A DNA stretch of 64,000 bases from Actinotalea alkalitolerans (GTDB lineage Bacteria; Actinomycetota; Actinomycetes; Actinomycetales; Cellulomonadaceae): contig NZ_JAMBPP010000002.1 of NCBI RefSeq assembly GCF_023369855.1, forward strand, positions 244,448 to 308,447, read 5' to 3'. The position numbers were made by a program, and so were the translations under genes. The notes beneath the pieces were generated by a model. It ran no database searches and was not told the origin of the DNA. It saw nothing but the letters and a program-made list of their open reading frames with translations. Shown here one piece after another: positions 35,794 through 46,230 of the stretch (its first letter is position 1; every line of letters begins with the position of its first letter).

Positions 35794-35799
35794 TAGGTT
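35794..35799 (+). promoter_or_regulatory. Probable leaderless -10 box of the LLM oxidoreductase gene
   Basis: TAGGTT (TAnnnT) ends six bases before the ATG at 35806. The bases between are GGGGCG, which may alternatively act as a weak ribosome site. Confidence 0.4.
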
Positions 35800-35805
35800 G
35801 GGGCG

Positions 35806-36795
35806 ATGCGCTTCGGACTCTTCATCCCCCAGGGCTGGCGGCTCGACCTGACCGGCATCGACCCCGCGGACCAGTGGGCCACCATGAACGGCCTGGCCGC
35901 ACACGCCGACTCCGGGGAGACCTGGGAGTCGATCTGGGTGTACGACCACTTCCACACCGTGCCGGAGCCCACCACCGAGGCGACCCACGAGGCGTGGACC
36001 CTGATGGCGGCGTTCGCGGCGAGCACCCAGCGGGTACGCCTGGGGCAGATGTGCACGTGCATGGCCTACCGCAACCCTGCCTACCTGGCGAAGGTCGCTG
36101 CGACCGTCGACATCATCTCGGGCGGCCGCACCGAGATGGGCATCGGCGCCGGGTGGTACGAGCACGAGTGGCTCGCCTACGGCTACGGCTTCCCAGGCGC
36201 AGGTGCACGCCTGGCAGCCCTCGACGAGGGTGTGCAGATCATGAAGCAGGCCTGGGACACCGGGTCGGCGACCCTGGCGGGCACCCACTACCAGGTCGAC
36301 GGCGCACGCGTGCACCCGCAGCCCTTGCAGGCCGGAGGCATCCCGTTCTGGATCGCCGGTGGCGGTGAGAAGAAGACCCTGCGGACCGCTGCCCGGTACG
36401 CCCAGTACACCAACTTCGACGGCACGCCCGAGGGCTTCGCGCACAAGTCGACCGTGCTCGAGTCCCACTGCCGCGACCTGGGCCGCGACTACGCCGAGAT
36501 CACCCGCTCGGCCAACTACAACGTCGTGATCGGCTCGACCGACGCCGAGGTGCAGGACCGTCTCGCCTGGATCGACGACCACTACCGCACGACGGTCCCG
36601 GCACGCGCCGACGAGACGGTCGAGCAGTTCCGCACCGGCCCGCTCGTGGGGACACCTGAGCAGCTGATCGAGAAGCTGCTCGAGCTACGTGCCCTCGGCA
36701 TGACGTACGCGATCACCTACTTCGCCGAGGCCGCCTACGACCGCTCGGGCATCGAGCTCTTCGAGCGCGAGGTCGCGCCGGCACTGCTCGGCTGA
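35806..36795 (+). CDS. LLM-class F420-dependent oxidoreductase
   Basis: 329-residue luciferase-like monooxygenase fold (TIM barrel) of the F420/flavin group. Typical blocks: MRFGLFIPQGW, WVYDHFHTVP, RVRLGQMCTCMAYRNPAYLAK, GGRTEMGIGAGWYEHEW and GTPEQLIEKL. Cytoplasmic, no signal peptide. It is a single gene on the plus strand between nnr and acpS. Actinobacterial members commonly use F420H2; the substrate is unknown. Confidence 0.88.
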   Translation: MRFGLFIPQGWRLDLTGIDPADQWATMNGLAAHADSGETWESIWVYDHFHTVPEPTTEATHEAWTLMAAFAASTQRVRLGQMCTCMAYRNPAYLAKVAATVDIISGGRTEMGIGAGWYEHEWLAYGYGFPGAGARLAALDEGVQIMKQAWDTGSATLAGTHYQVDGARVHPQPLQAGGIPFWIAGGGEKKTLRTAARYAQYTNFDGTPEGFAHKSTVLESHCRDLGRDYAEITRSANYNVVIGSTDAEVQDRLAWIDDHYRTTVPARADETVEQFRTGPLVGTPEQLIEKLLELRALGMTYAITYFAEAAYDRSGIELFEREVAPALLG

Positions 36796-36834
36796 CCCGC
36801 GGCCGCCTGACCGCTCGTCACACGGTGAGGGCGC

Positions 36835-37194
36835 TCACCCCGGGTCGCGCTCGGCGATCGCCACAGCGGACGCGATCCCCGCGTCATGGGAGATCGACAG
36901 GTGCCAACGGTCGATGCCTCGCTCGCGGGAGGCGGCGAGCACCGTTCCGCGCAGCTCGACCTCGGGCGGCCCACCGGCGATGCGGCGCACGGTCGCGTCC
37001 TGCCACGACATCCCCCCCGGGGCACCCATCGCCTTGGCGATCGCCTCCTTCGCCGCGAAACGCGCCGCGAGCGACGTCGGCGGCATCTGCCGCTCCTCCT
37101 CGGTGAACAACCGCTCCGCGAGCCCCGGCGTCCGCTCGAGGGTGGCGAGGAAGCGCGAGATGTCGACCACGTCGATCCCGACCCCGATGATCAC
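36835..37194 (-). CDS. acpS: Holo-[acyl-carrier-protein] synthase
   Basis: Transfers 4'-phosphopantetheine from CoA to acyl carrier protein. 119 residues with the magnesium-binding [13 protein letters not shown] at the N-terminus and [13 protein letters not shown] as second motif, ending with [22 protein letters not shown] at 37194 gives the family start; an in-frame GTG at 37203 adds three residues. It starts 19 bp after glmS, on the same strand. Confidence 0.95.
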   Translation of the reverse strand: MIIGVGIDVVDISRFLATLERTPGLAERLFTEEERQMPPTSLAARFAAKEAIAKAMGAPGGMSWQDATVRRIAGGPPEVELRGTVLAASRERGIDRWHLSISHDAGIASAVAIAERDPG

Positions 37195-37213
37195 CGGGAC
37201 CACCCGCGCCCGG

Positions 37214-39079
37214 TCACTCGACGGTGACGGACTTCGCCAGGTTGCGCGGCTGGTCGACGTCAAGACCCTTGGCCGTCGCGAGCTCGCAGGCGAAGATCTG
37301 CAGCGGCACCACCGACACCAGCGGGGCCAGCAGCACAGGGGTCTGCGGCACGAAGAACACCTCGTCGGCGAACGGGAGCACCGCGTCGTCACCCTCCTCG
37401 GCGATCACCAGCGTGTGCGCCCCCCGGGCCCGGATCTCCTGGATGCTCGAGATCACCTTGCTGTGCAGGGAGTCCCTGCCCCGCGGTGAGGGCACGACCA
37501 CGAAGACCGGCTGGCCCTCCTCGATCAGCGCGATCGGGCCATGCTTGAGCTCACCCGCGGCGAAGCCCTCGGCGTGGATGTAGGCGAGCTCCTTGAGCTT
37601 GAGCGCCCCCTCCATCGCCACCGGGTAGCCCACGTGACGACCGAGGAACAGCACCGACGTCGTGCTGGCCATCGCGCGAGCGGTCTCGCGGATCGTCTCC
37701 GCCCCGTCCAGGACCTTCTGGATCTTCTCGGGCACGGCCCGCAGCTCGTCGAGGATCGTCGTGACCTCGTCGGTGAACTTCGTGCCACGCAGCTGGGCCA
37801 GGTACAGGCCCAGCAGGTACGCCGCGGTGATCTGCGCGAGGAAGGCCTTGGTCGACGCGACCGCCACCTCGGGTCCGGCGTGGGTGTACAGGACGGCGTC
37901 GGACTCCCGCGGGATCGTCGACCCGTGGGTGTTGACGATCGCCAGGACCTTGGCTCCCTGCTCACGGGCGTGGCGCACGGCCATCAGCGTGTCCATCGTC
38001 TCGCCCGACTGCGAGACCGCCACCACCAGGGTCCGGGAGTCGACCACCGGGTCGCGGTAGCGGAACTCGTGCGCGAGCTCGACCTCGACCGGGATCCGGC
38101 ACCAGTGCTCGATGGCGTACTTGGCGACCTGCCCCGCGTAGGCGGCTGTCCCGCACGCGACCACGATGATCTTGTCGACCTGCCGCAGCACGGCCTCGTC
38201 GACCCGCAGGTCGTCGAGCACCAGGTGTCCGGCCGCGTCGGTACGACCCAGCAGCGTGTCGGCAACGGCCTGGGGCTGGTCGTGGATCTCCTTGTCCATG
38301 AAGGAGGCGAAGCCACCCTTCTCGGCCGCGGCCGCGTCCCAGTCCACGGTGAAGCGCCGGGGCTCGACCTGGTTGCCGTCGAAGTCCATCACCCGCACCT
38401 CGTCGGGAGTGATGGACACGACCTGGTCCTGACCCAGCTCCATCGCCTCGCGGGTGTGCGCGATGAACGCGGCGACGTCCGAACCGAGGAAGTTCTCCCC
38501 CTCGCCCAGCCCCACGACCAGCGGTGAGTCGTGCCGTGCGCCGACCACGAGCGAGGGCGAGTCGACGTGCACCGCGAGCAGGGTGAACGTGCCGTGCAAC
38601 CGACGGGCGACGAGCCGCAGCGCCTCGGCCAGGTCAGGTGTCTGCGCGTAGGTCTCGGCGAGCAGGTGCGCGACGACCTCGGTGTCCGTCTCGGAGACGA
38701 GCGTCACACCACGTGACGCGAGCTCGGCGCGCAGCACGGCGAAGTTCTCGACGATCCCGTTGTGGATCACGGCGATCGATCCGTCGGCCGACAGGTGCGG
38801 GTGCGCGTTGAGGTCGTTCGGCGCCCCGTGCGTCGCCCAGCGGGTGTGCCCGATCGACGCGGTCGCCAGCGGAAGGGGCTGGGCCGCGAGCGCCTCGGAC
38901 AGGTTGACCAGCTTGCCGGCCTTCTTGGCCGTGACCAGCCGCGAGCGGTCGGCCGTGACCAGCGCGACACCTGCGGAGTCGTACCCGCGGTACTCGAGCC
39001 GGGCCAGGCCACCCATCGCGACCTCGAGGGGCCGCCCGTTGGCCTCCTGAGCACCGACGTATCCCACGATTCCGCACAT
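37214..39079 (-). CDS. glmS: Glutamine-fructose-6-phosphate aminotransferase
   Basis: Makes glucosamine-6-phosphate for peptidoglycan. 621 residues: glutaminase domain starting [11 protein letters not shown] with nucleophile Cys2, [23 protein letters not shown], and two SIS isomerase domains ([48 protein letters not shown]). ATG at 39079 is fixed by Cys2 and lies seven bases after TAGACT. With glmM (about 4 kb away) it covers amino-sugar precursor synthesis. No glmS riboswitch fits in the 73-bp intergenic region. Confidence 0.97.
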   Translation of the reverse strand: MCGIVGYVGAQEANGRPLEVAMGGLARLEYRGYDSAGVALVTADRSRLVTAKKAGKLVNLSEALAAQPLPLATASIGHTRWATHGAPNDLNAHPHLSADGSIAVIHNGIVENFAVLRAELASRGVTLVSETDTEVVAHLLAETYAQTPDLAEALRLVARRLHGTFTLLAVHVDSPSLVVGARHDSPLVVGLGEGENFLGSDVAAFIAHTREAMELGQDQVVSITPDEVRVMDFDGNQVEPRRFTVDWDAAAAEKGGFASFMDKEIHDQPQAVADTLLGRTDAAGHLVLDDLRVDEAVLRQVDKIIVVACGTAAYAGQVAKYAIEHWCRIPVEVELAHEFRYRDPVVDSRTLVVAVSQSGETMDTLMAVRHAREQGAKVLAIVNTHGSTIPRESDAVLYTHAGPEVAVASTKAFLAQITAAYLLGLYLAQLRGTKFTDEVTTILDELRAVPEKIQKVLDGAETIRETARAMASTTSVLFLGRHVGYPVAMEGALKLKELAYIHAEGFAAGELKHGPIALIEEGQPVFVVVPSPRGRDSLHSKVISSIQEIRARGAHTLVIAEEGDDAVLPFADEVFFVPQTPVLLAPLVSVVPLQIFACELATAKGLDVDQPRNLAKSVTVE

Positions 39080-39086
39080 GGCGGGA

Positions 39087-39092
39087 AGTCTA
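39087..39092 (-). promoter_or_regulatory. Probable leaderless -10 box of glmS
   Basis: Minus-strand TAGACT ends seven bases before the glmS ATG with no Shine-Dalgarno between. The divergent coaA gene has a similar CAGACT (39140-39145) seven bases before its GTG. Confidence 0.45.
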
Positions 39093-39152
39093 GTGGCCCG
39101 CTGAGCCCCGCTGAGCGCCCGGCGCGGGCCGCGATCCGGCAGACTGCTCCCC

Positions 39153-40106
39153 GTGCCCGCCGGTGAGATCACCCCCGCCACGCCGTACGTGGACCTCGGT
39201 CGCGACGCGTGGAGCCGGCTGTCCGCCTCGACGCCCCTGCCGCTGACCGACGCCGACGTCGCCCACCTGCGAGGTCTCGGCGACCCGATCGACCTGGCCG
39301 AGGTCGACGCCGTCTACCGGCCCATCTCCCGGCTGCTGACGCTGTACGTCAACGCGACGGGTGGCCTGCACTCCGCGACCTCGACCTTCCTCCAGGAGGG
39401 CGCGGCGCGCACCCCCTACGTGATCGGCGTCGCCGGTTCGGTCGCGGTCGGCAAGTCCACGACCGCACGGATCCTGCGCGAGCTGCTCGCCCGGTGGCCC
39501 GAGACCCCCCGGGTCGAGCTCATCACCACCGACGGCTTCCTCTACCCCAACGCCGAGCTCGAGCGACGCGGACTGATGGAGCGCAAGGGGTTCCCCGAGT
39601 CCTACGACCGGCGTGCGCTGCTGCGCTTCCTGTCCTCCATCAAGGCCGGCCGCCCCGAGGTCAGGGCCCCCGTGTACTCCCACCTCAGCTACGACATCGT
39701 GCCGGGCGAGCACGTCGTGGTCCGGCGCCCGGACGTCCTGGTGGTCGAGGGCCTCAACGTCCTCCAACCCGCCCGGGCCACCGCGGTCGGTCAGTCGAGC
39801 CTCGCGGTCAGCGACTTCTTCGACTTCTCGATCTACGTCGACGCGCGGACCTCCGACGTGCGCCAGTGGTACGTGGACCGCTTCCTGTCGCTGCGGCAGA
39901 CGGCCTTCGCGCAGCCGCGCTCCTTCTTCCACCGGTTCGCGTCGCTGTCCGACGACGAGGCGATCGATCGCGCCGAGCAGATCTGGGACACCATCAACGC
40001 ACCCAACCTCGAGCGCAACATCCTGCCGACGCGCGGACGTGCGACGCTCGTGCTGCGCAAGGGCCCGGACCACTCGGTCGAGCGCGTCCGGCTCCGCAAG
40101 CTCTGA
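39153..40106 (+). CDS. coaA: Pantothenate kinase type I
   Basis: Phosphorylates pantothenate, first step of CoA synthesis. 317 residues, close to the E. coli enzyme. P-loop GSVAVGKST at 95-103, [39 protein letters not shown] and VVEGLNVLQ are all conserved. GTG at 39153 lacks a Shine-Dalgarno and lies seven bases after CAGACT. Transcribed divergently from glmS. Confidence 0.96.
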   Translation: MPAGEITPATPYVDLGRDAWSRLSASTPLPLTDADVAHLRGLGDPIDLAEVDAVYRPISRLLTLYVNATGGLHSATSTFLQEGAARTPYVIGVAGSVAVGKSTTARILRELLARWPETPRVELITTDGFLYPNAELERRGLMERKGFPESYDRRALLRFLSSIKAGRPEVRAPVYSHLSYDIVPGEHVVVRRPDVLVVEGLNVLQPARATAVGQSSLAVSDFFDFSIYVDARTSDVRQWYVDRFLSLRQTAFAQPRSFFHRFASLSDDEAIDRAEQIWDTINAPNLERNILPTRGRATLVLRKGPDHSVERVRLRKL

Positions 40107-40137
40107 CAGCCGGTCCACCCCGCGAGCCGACGCGCAC

Positions 40138-40893
40138 CTAGCGTCGGCTCATCTCCGAGGACGCCGGGCAACCGTCGGGCGCGAGTCCGGACTCCCCCGC
40201 ACGGTCGCCGTCCGGCCCCGTACCCGACGGGTCGCTCTCGGGCGCCGCTGCGCCCGCCGTGACGCCTGAGCGTGACCGGGCGCCGCGGAACGGCCACCTC
40301 GCCGAGCGTCGCCCGATGTGCTTGATCATCGGTTCGATCAGCAGGCCGAGCAGCACGCCGCCGATGACCCCGGCCACGATCGCCAGGAGCGGGTTGTCCC
40401 TGAACCAGACCCCGGCACCCACCCCGAGGAGCACCGAGTAGAGCGACCAGGTGACCGCGGCGATCGCCGTGAGCACCGAGAACCGGCGGCGGTCGAAACC
40501 CACCGACCCCGCGGTCATGTTCACCGCGACGCGCCCGACCGGGACGTACCGGGCGGCGATGATGAACGAGGCACCGCGGCTGGAGAGGGCGTGCTCGGCC
40601 CATCGCAGCGTGCGTTGCGTGCGAGGCCCCTGGAGGGCGGGGTGTCGGTGCACCGGGATGCGCCGGCCGATCGAGTAGGCGATCTGGTCGCCGGTGAACG
40701 CCCCCGCCGACCCGACCGCGACCAGGAGCCAGAGGTTCGGCTCGCCGGTGCTGACCGCGAGGGCTGCCAGGGCGATCAGCACGGACTCGCTCGGGACGGG
40801 GGGGAAGAAGCCGTCGATGGTCGCGAACGCGTACAGCGCGAGGAGCACCCATGGCGAGCCGGTCAGGGCAAGGACCCAGTCCTCGAGCACCAT
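40138..40893 (-). CDS. DedA-family membrane protein
   Basis: 251 residues, SNARE-associated/DedA fold. About four to five hydrophobic segments are visible, with the signature region FFPPVPSESVLIALAALAVS near the N-terminus, GSAGAFTGDQIAYSIGR and AARYVPVGRVAVNMTAGSVG (the conserved R-x3-P-x-GR loop). After about residue 205 a Gly/Ser/Pro-rich polar tail replaces the usual short end. DedA proteins are linked to lipid-carrier and phospholipid flipping; specific role unknown. Confidence 0.88.
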   Translation of the reverse strand: MVLEDWVLALTGSPWVLLALYAFATIDGFFPPVPSESVLIALAALAVSTGEPNLWLLVAVGSAGAFTGDQIAYSIGRRIPVHRHPALQGPRTQRTLRWAEHALSSRGASFIIAARYVPVGRVAVNMTAGSVGFDRRRFSVLTAIAAVTWSLYSVLLGVGAGVWFRDNPLLAIVAGVIGGVLLGLLIEPMIKHIGRRSARWPFRGARSRSGVTAGAAAPESDPSGTGPDGDRAGESGLAPDGCPASSEMSRR

Positions 40894-41116
40894 GCCTCAG
40901 CTCCCGGGTCGTGTCGGACGATCATGTGCGGTCGATCCACGGTAGGTCGGCCATGCAGGTGAGGGCCATGGGTTATCACCCCCAACAGACCCTGAGCCGA
41001 CCCCGACCGTGCCTCTCCTCGATCGTCCGCCACCGTCCCCGCACAGGTCGTCCACCGCTCGGATGACATCGACGAGCGGCGCCTCCGCCGGGCGGACTAC
41101 CTGCAGACCGAGCGGG
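40894..41116. other. 223-bp intergenic region between def and dedA
   Basis: Both flanking genes run on the minus strand. The region holds a GGGAGC ribosome-binding sequence just before dedA and otherwise no hairpin, strong promoter or gene that I can support. Confidence 0.45.
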
Positions 41117-41797
41117 TCAGGGAAGCGAGAAGCCCAGCTCCTGCGCCGCGGCACGCGGGGTGGCCTCGGCGCTCCACCGCAGGCCGTGGCCCGGGGCGCA
41201 CAACGACCGCATCTCGGCGATGTCGACGTAGAGGCGACCGGCGAGGTGATCGGTCTCGTGCTGGACGATCCGTGCGGGCCAGCCGTGCAGCACCTCGTCG
41301 AGCAGGTCGCCGGCATGGTCCCGACCGGTCAGCCGCACGCTCCGCCACCGTGGGGTGACGGCCTGCCAGCCCGAGACGCTCAGGCAGCCCTCGTAGAACC
41401 CGACCCGCTGCTCGCCGACCGGTTCGTACCGCGGGTTGACCAGCACCCTGAAGGGCACCGGCTCACGCTCGCGGGCCAGCGCCAGGTCGTCCTGCACGGG
41501 CCAGGCGTCCTCGATCACCGCGAGGGCCAGGCCGAGCCCGATCTGCGGGGCCGCCAGGCCGACACCGGGCGCCGCGCGCATCGTCTCGCGCATCGCCTCG
41601 ACGAGCTCGTCCAGCAGTCGGCCGTCGAGCTCCCCGCGGTACGGCGGGGCTGGTCGGCGCAGCACCGTCTCCCCCGCCTGGACGATCGGCAGGGGACGAG
41701 GACCCTCGAGGAGCAGCTCGACCTGGGCCCGCAGCGCCGCGGCCGTCGGACCGGGCCAGGAGCCACCCGGCCGACCCGCGCCGTCCGTCTCACTCAC
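41117..41797 (-). CDS. def: Peptide deformylase
   Basis: Removes the N-formyl group from nascent proteins. 226 residues, with motif 1 GVGLAAPQIG, motif 2 EGCLSV (metal ligand Cys138) and motif 3 QHETDHLAGRLY (His180, Glu181, His184). An N-terminal extension of ~30 residues precedes the catalytic core, as in many actinobacterial deformylases. GTG at 41797 lies 13 bp after the glmM stop. Confidence 0.95.
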   Translation of the reverse strand: MSETDGAGRPGGSWPGPTAAALRAQVELLLEGPRPLPIVQAGETVLRRPAPPYRGELDGRLLDELVEAMRETMRAAPGVGLAAPQIGLGLALAVIEDAWPVQDDLALAREREPVPFRVLVNPRYEPVGEQRVGFYEGCLSVSGWQAVTPRWRSVRLTGRDHAGDLLDEVLHGWPARIVQHETDHLAGRLYVDIAEMRSLCAPGHGLRWSAEATPRAAAQELGFSLP

Positions 41798-41810
41798 GCC
41801 GGCTCCCGCC

Positions 41811-43160
41811 TCACAGCGCGAGCCGGTCCCGCACCACGTCGGCCAGCTCGGCGGCGACCCGCTCGGCCTCGTCCTGCGCAGCGGCCTCGACCATCACGCG
41901 AACTACCGGCTCGGTGCCCGAGGGCCGCAGCAGCACCCTCCCGGTGCGCCCCAGACCCTCCTCGGCGCTCGCCACGGCCGAGAGCACCCCCTCGTCGGTG
42001 GATGCCCGGCCACGATCGACGCCGTGCACGTTGACCAGCACCTGGGGGAGGCGGACCACCGCGCCGGCGAGGTCCGCGAGCGTGCGACCGCTGCCCGCGA
42101 CGCGTGCCGCGAGGTGCAGGGCGGTCAGGGTGCCGTCTCCGGTGGTCGCGTGGCTCGACATGATGAGGTGCCCCGACTGCTCGCCACCCAGGGTGTAGCC
42201 GCCCGAGCGCATCTCCTCGAGCACGTACCGGTCGCCGACACCGGTCTGGACGGTGCGCACGCCCGCGTCGGCCATCGCGAGCTGCAGACCGAGGTTGCTC
42301 ATCACCGTGGTCACCAGGGTGTCCCGGGAGAGCTCACCGCGCTCCTTGAGCGCGACGGCCAGGATCCCCATGATCTGGTCGCCGTCGACCAGGGCACCGG
42401 TGTGATCCACGGCCAGGCAGCGGTCGGCGTCACCGTCGAAGGCCACGCCGAAGTGGGCGTCCGAGGCGACGGTCACCGCCTGCAGCTGCTCGGGGTGGGT
42501 CGATCCGCACTTCTCGTTGATGTTCCGCCCGTCGGGTGAGGCGTTGATCACCACGACGTCCGCGCCCGCGGCACGGAGCGCGCTCGGGCCGACCGTGCTG
42601 GCCGCGCCGTTGGCGCAGTCGACCGCGATCCGCAGACCGTCGAGCCGCACCGGGAGCGTCGCCACCAGGTGGTCGACGTACCGGTTCTCGGCCTCGCCGG
42701 TGTCCTGGGTGATGCGGCCGACGTCGGCACCGGTGGGCCGCTCCCACGGCTCGCGCATCCGCGCCTCGATGGCGTCCTCGACGTCGTCGGGCAGCTTGTG
42801 CCCACCGCGGGTGAAGAACTTGATGCCGTTGTCGGGCATCGGGTTGTGCGAGGCCGAGAGCATCACACCCAGGTCGACGTCGAGCGCGTTGGTGACGTAG
42901 GCCACCCCCGGCGTGGGGAGCACCCCGACGTTCACGACGTCGACCCCGGCGCTGGCGAGCCCGGCGGCCACGGCTGCCGACAGGAACTCCCCCGAGGCGC
43001 GGGGGTCCCGCCCGATCACGGCCCGGGGTCGGTGACCCTCGAACGCTCCTGAGGCGCCGAGCACGTGCGCAGCAGCGACGGACACGTCCAGCGCGAGCTC
43101 TGCGGTGACGTCCCGGTTGGCCATGCCCCGGACCCCGTCGGTTCCGAACAACCGTGCCAT
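41811..43160 (-). CDS. glmM: Phosphoglucosamine mutase
   Basis: Converts glucosamine-6-phosphate to glucosamine-1-phosphate for UDP-GlcNAc. 449 residues with [15 protein letters not shown], active-site Ser104 in [18 protein letters not shown], metal loop DGDADRC, substrate loop GGEQSGH and phosphate-binding [18 protein letters not shown] at 43160 follows GAGGAGG; the upstream extension of the frame crosses a terminator and is not used. It heads a short run with def. Confidence 0.97.
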   Translation of the reverse strand: MARLFGTDGVRGMANRDVTAELALDVSVAAAHVLGASGAFEGHRPRAVIGRDPRASGEFLSAAVAAGLASAGVDVVNVGVLPTPGVAYVTNALDVDLGVMLSASHNPMPDNGIKFFTRGGHKLPDDVEDAIEARMREPWERPTGADVGRITQDTGEAENRYVDHLVATLPVRLDGLRIAVDCANGAASTVGPSALRAAGADVVVINASPDGRNINEKCGSTHPEQLQAVTVASDAHFGVAFDGDADRCLAVDHTGALVDGDQIMGILAVALKERGELSRDTLVTTVMSNLGLQLAMADAGVRTVQTGVGDRYVLEEMRSGGYTLGGEQSGHLIMSSHATTGDGTLTALHLAARVAGSGRTLADLAGAVVRLPQVLVNVHGVDRGRASTDEGVLSAVASAEEGLGRTGRVLLRPSGTEPVVRVMVEAAAQDEAERVAAELADVVRDRLAL

Positions 43161-43235
43161 GTGAAGCCTCCTCGTCGTGACCGACTGTCGCACACCCGCC
43201 GGGTCGCGGGTGCGACCCTCGCCAGGCAGACCGAC

Positions 43236-43260
43236 GGCCCCGATGGAGACCATCGGGGCC
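43236..43260 (-). terminator. Terminator after rpsI
   Basis: GGCCCCGATGG and CCATCGGGGCC form a perfect 11-bp stem with a 3-base loop, 19 bp beyond the rpsI stop. It separates the rplM-rpsI unit from glmM, which then needs its own promoter. Confidence 0.85.
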
Positions 43261-43279
43261 GTGGATCAGAGGGTGGTGC

Positions 43280-43768
43280 TCAGCGCTTGGAGTACTGGGG
43301 CGCCTTCCGGGCCTTCTTGAGCCCGGCCTTCTTGCGCTCGACGACGCGGGCGTCGCGGGACAGGAAGCCGGCCTTCTTGAGGGCCGCGCGGTTGTGCTCC
43401 TCGTCGATCGCGTTGAGGGCACGGGCGATGCCCAGCCGCAGTGCGCCGGCCTGGCCGCTCACGCCACCGCCATGGATGCGCGCGACGACGTCGAAACGAC
43501 CCTCGACGTCCACGAGCTTGAGCGGGCTGTTGACCAGCTGCTGGTGGACCTTGTTGGGGAAGTAGTCCTCGAGCGTGCGCCCGTTGACCTTCCACTGGCC
43601 CGTGCCCGGGACCAGGCGGACCCGTGCAACGGCCTCCTTGCGCCGGCCCAGCGCCGTCGCCGGAGCCGTCAGGCTCTGGCCACGACCCGTGGGCGCAACG
43701 GTCTCGGAGGTGTAGCTGGTGGGCGTGTCATCGCCCTCAACGTCGATGTCGACGGTGGTCTCGGCCAC
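43280..43768 (-). CDS. rpsI: Ribosomal protein S9
   Basis: 162 residues. The conserved core ([53 protein letters not shown]) ends in [12 protein letters not shown], the C-terminal tail that reaches the P-site tRNA. An acidic, Thr-rich N-terminal extension of about 40 residues precedes it, common in actinobacterial S9. GTG at 43768 follows GAGGA. Partner of rplM, 50 bp downstream of it. Confidence 0.97.
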   Translation of the reverse strand: MAETTVDIDVEGDDTPTSYTSETVAPTGRGQSLTAPATALGRRKEAVARVRLVPGTGQWKVNGRTLEDYFPNKVHQQLVNSPLKLVDVEGRFDVVARIHGGGVSGQAGALRLGIARALNAIDEEHNRAALKKAGFLSRDARVVERKKAGLKKARKAPQYSKR

Positions 43769-43818
43769 TGGTGGTGTCCTCGCGTCCTGTGTGATGTCTG
43801 GTGACAGCGGGCCGGAGC

Positions 43819-44262
43819 CTACTGAGCGATCTGGGTGATCTCGAAGGGCTTGGGCTGCTGAGCGGAGTGCGGGTGCTCGGGGCCGGTGTAGACCTTGAGC
43901 TTGCTCAGCTGGCTGCTCGCGAGCGAGTTCTTGGGGAGCATGCCGCGCACGGCCTTCTCCACGGCGCGGTCGGGGCGCTTGGACAGCAGCTCCGAGTACG
44001 GGACGGCACGCAGGCCGCCCGGGTAGCCGGAGTGGCGGTAGGCCAGCTTCTGCTCGCGCTTGTTGCCGGTCAGGGCAACCTTCTCGGCGTTGATCACGAT
44101 GACGAAGTCACCGTTGTCGACGTGCGGCGCGAACGTCGCCTTGTGCTTGCCACGCAGCAGCGTGGCGACCTGGGAGGCGAGCCGGCCGAGGACGACGTCG
44201 GTGGCGTCGATGACATGCCAGGTCCGCTCGACGTCGCCGGGCTTCGGGGTGTACGTGCGCAC
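43819..44262 (-). CDS. rplM: Ribosomal protein L13
   Basis: 147 residues, normal length; [25 protein letters not shown] region and [38 protein letters not shown] are standard. GTG at 44262. First gene of the rplM-rpsI unit, behind an unusually long leader of about 150 nt. Confidence 0.97.
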   Translation of the reverse strand: MRTYTPKPGDVERTWHVIDATDVVLGRLASQVATLLRGKHKATFAPHVDNGDFVIVINAEKVALTGNKREQKLAYRHSGYPGGLRAVPYSELLSKRPDRAVEKAVRGMLPKNSLASSQLSKLKVYTGPEHPHSAQQPKPFEITQIAQ

Positions 44263-44420
44263 GGTCGTAGCCTTCGTTTCGTGTAGCTGAATGAGTTCGC
44301 AGCGGCCGCTCCCGTGTCGGGTGCGCCGATGAGGTCAGGCGTCGGCATCTTCGGAGGTACCTGGCGAGCGAGTGGGAGCACTCAGCCGGATAGGACCACC
44401 GGGACGCACAACGACACGCC

Positions 44421-44450
44421 AGAGTACCCGTACCCGGCGGGGAGGGTCAA
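44421..44450 (-). promoter_or_regulatory. rplM-rpsI promoter
   Basis: Minus-strand TTGACC (44445-44450) and TACTCT (44421-44426) with an 18-bp spacer. Predicted start near 44414, leaving about 150 nt of untranslated leader before rplM, long enough for an autoregulatory structure. Confidence 0.6.
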
Positions 44451-44481
44451 AACAGGGTCCAGAGAGCCGTCCCGGACCAGG

Positions 44482-46164
44482 TCAGCGGACCCGGTCGACC
44501 CGACCCGTGTCCCACACCGCCTCCGGGGTCTCCACGACCCGTCCGTCGGCGCCGAAGACCAGGAAGCGGTCGAAGGTGCGCGCGAACCACCGGTCGTGGG
44601 TCACCGCCATGACCGTGCCCTCGAAGGCGGCGAGACCGCGCTCGAGCGCCTCCGCGGAGTGCAGGTCGAGGTTGTCGGTGGGCTCGTCGAGCAGCAGCAG
44701 GGTCGCACCGCCGAGCTCGAGCAGCAGGATCTGGAACCGGGCCTGCTGCCCGCCGGACAACGTCTCGTACCGCTGCTCGGCCGCGGCCACCAGCTCGTAG
44801 CGGTCCAGCGCCTTGCTCGCCGGCTCCCGACCCATCCCGTCACGGCTGCCCTCCCCCCGGTGCAGGATCTCCAGCAGGGTGCGGCCGGTGAGCTCAGGGT
44901 GCGTGTCGTTCTGCGCGAACCACCCGGGCCGCACCCGCGACCCGAGCACGACCGACCCGGTGTGGCGCACGGGGTCCACCCGGTGGCTGTCCACCGGCGC
45001 GTGCTCAGGACCCGGGTCGGAGCCCCCTGCCGCGAGCAGCCGCAGGAAGTGCGACTTGCCCGAGCCGTTGGAGCCCAGCACCGCGACCCGCTCCCCGAAC
45101 CACACCTCGAGGTCGAACGGCTCCATCAGCCCGGTCAGGCCCAGGCCCTGCGCCACGACCGCCCGCTTGGCCGTCCGCCCGCCGGTCAGCCGTACCCGCA
45201 CGTCCTGCTCGCGCGCCATCACCTGAGGGGGCCCGGCCTCCTCGAACTTGCGCAACCGCGTCTGCGCGGCCTGGTAGCGCGAGGCGAGCCCGTCGTTGAA
45301 GGCCGACTTGGTCTTGAGGGTGTTGACCAGGTCACGGAGCTTGGCGTGCTCCTCCTCCCAACGACGGGTGAGCTCCTCGAGCCGCGAGCGTCGGTCCTCC
45401 CGTGCCTTCCCGAAGGTGGCGAACCCACCACCGTGCACCCACAGGGTCGAACCCACCGCCGTCGGCTCGAGGCTCGCGACCCGTGTCGCGGACCGCGACA
45501 GCAGCTCCCGGTCGTGGCTGACGAACAGCACCGTCTTGGTCGACTCCGCGAGCCTGCCCTCGAGCCAGCGCTTGGCCGGCACGTCGAGGTAGTTGTCGGG
45601 CTCGTCGAGCAGCAGGACCTCGTCGGTGCCCCGCAGGAGGGCCTCGAGGACGAGCCGCTTCTGCTCACCGCCCGACAGCGTGCGCACCTCACGGTGCTGC
45701 GCTCGCTCGAAAGGGACCGAGAGCACCGCGTCGGTCACCCGGTCCCAGCCGGTCTCGGCGTCGTACCCGCCGACGTCGGCCCAGTCCGCCAGGGCCTGGG
45801 CGTAGCGCATCTGAGCAGGGGTGTCATCGATCTCCATGATCGCCGTCTCGGCCAGGGAGAGCTCGGCGGCGGCCTCCCGCACCGCAGCGGGGGCCAGCGA
45901 GGCGAGAAGGTCACGCACCGACCGCTCGTCGTCGATCCGCCCGACGAACTGACGCATCACACCCAGCCCCCCGCTGCGCACCACGCGCCCGGCATGCGGC
46001 TGCTCGTCACCGGCGACCAACCGCAGCAGGGTCGTCTTGCCCGCCCCGTTCGGCCCGACCAGGGCCACCTTGGCCCCGTCGGCGACCCGGAGGTCGATCC
46101 CCGCCAGCAGAGGCCGACCGTCGGGCAGCACGTACCCGACGTCACTGATGTCTACGTGTCCCAC
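44482..46164 (-). CDS. ABC-F family ATPase
   Basis: Soluble protein of 560 residues with two ABC ATPase domains and no membrane segment. First domain: Walker A GPNGAGKTT (37-45), signature LSGGEQKRL, DEPDNYLD; second: GSNGSGKSH, LSGGQQARFQ, DEPTDNLDL. The linker holds charged helices (RRWEEEHAKLRDLVNTLKTK). GTG at 46164 gives the canonical start. ABC-F proteins act on the ribosome in translation quality control or antibiotic protection; this one's specificity is not evident. The second Walker A has His after Ser where Thr is usual. Confidence 0.9.
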   Translation of the reverse strand: MGHVDISDVGYVLPDGRPLLAGIDLRVADGAKVALVGPNGAGKTTLLRLVAGDEQPHAGRVVRSGGLGVMRQFVGRIDDERSVRDLLASLAPAAVREAAAELSLAETAIMEIDDTPAQMRYAQALADWADVGGYDAETGWDRVTDAVLSVPFERAQHREVRTLSGGEQKRLVLEALLRGTDEVLLLDEPDNYLDVPAKRWLEGRLAESTKTVLFVSHDRELLSRSATRVASLEPTAVGSTLWVHGGGFATFGKAREDRRSRLEELTRRWEEEHAKLRDLVNTLKTKSAFNDGLASRYQAAQTRLRKFEEAGPPQVMAREQDVRVRLTGGRTAKRAVVAQGLGLTGLMEPFDLEVWFGERVAVLGSNGSGKSHFLRLLAAGGSDPGPEHAPVDSHRVDPVRHTGSVVLGSRVRPGWFAQNDTHPELTGRTLLEILHRGEGSRDGMGREPASKALDRYELVAAAEQRYETLSGGQQARFQILLLELGGATLLLLDEPTDNLDLHSAEALERGLAAFEGTVMAVTHDRWFARTFDRFLVFGADGRVVETPEAVWDTGRVDRVR

Positions 46165-46230
46165 GTCCCTAGTCTGCCGGGTCGCCGGACCCCGGATGCG
46201 CGCACCGGCGGCCGGTGCCACCGTAGGGAC

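Noticed and set aside
39080-39152. glmS riboswitch/ribozyme
   Set aside because: Only 73 bp separate glmS and coaA, too short, and glmS appears leaderless.
40851-41066. Small plus-strand frame in the def-dedA gap
   Set aside because: No ribosome site, no conserved motif, overlaps dedA; composition typical of a shadow frame.
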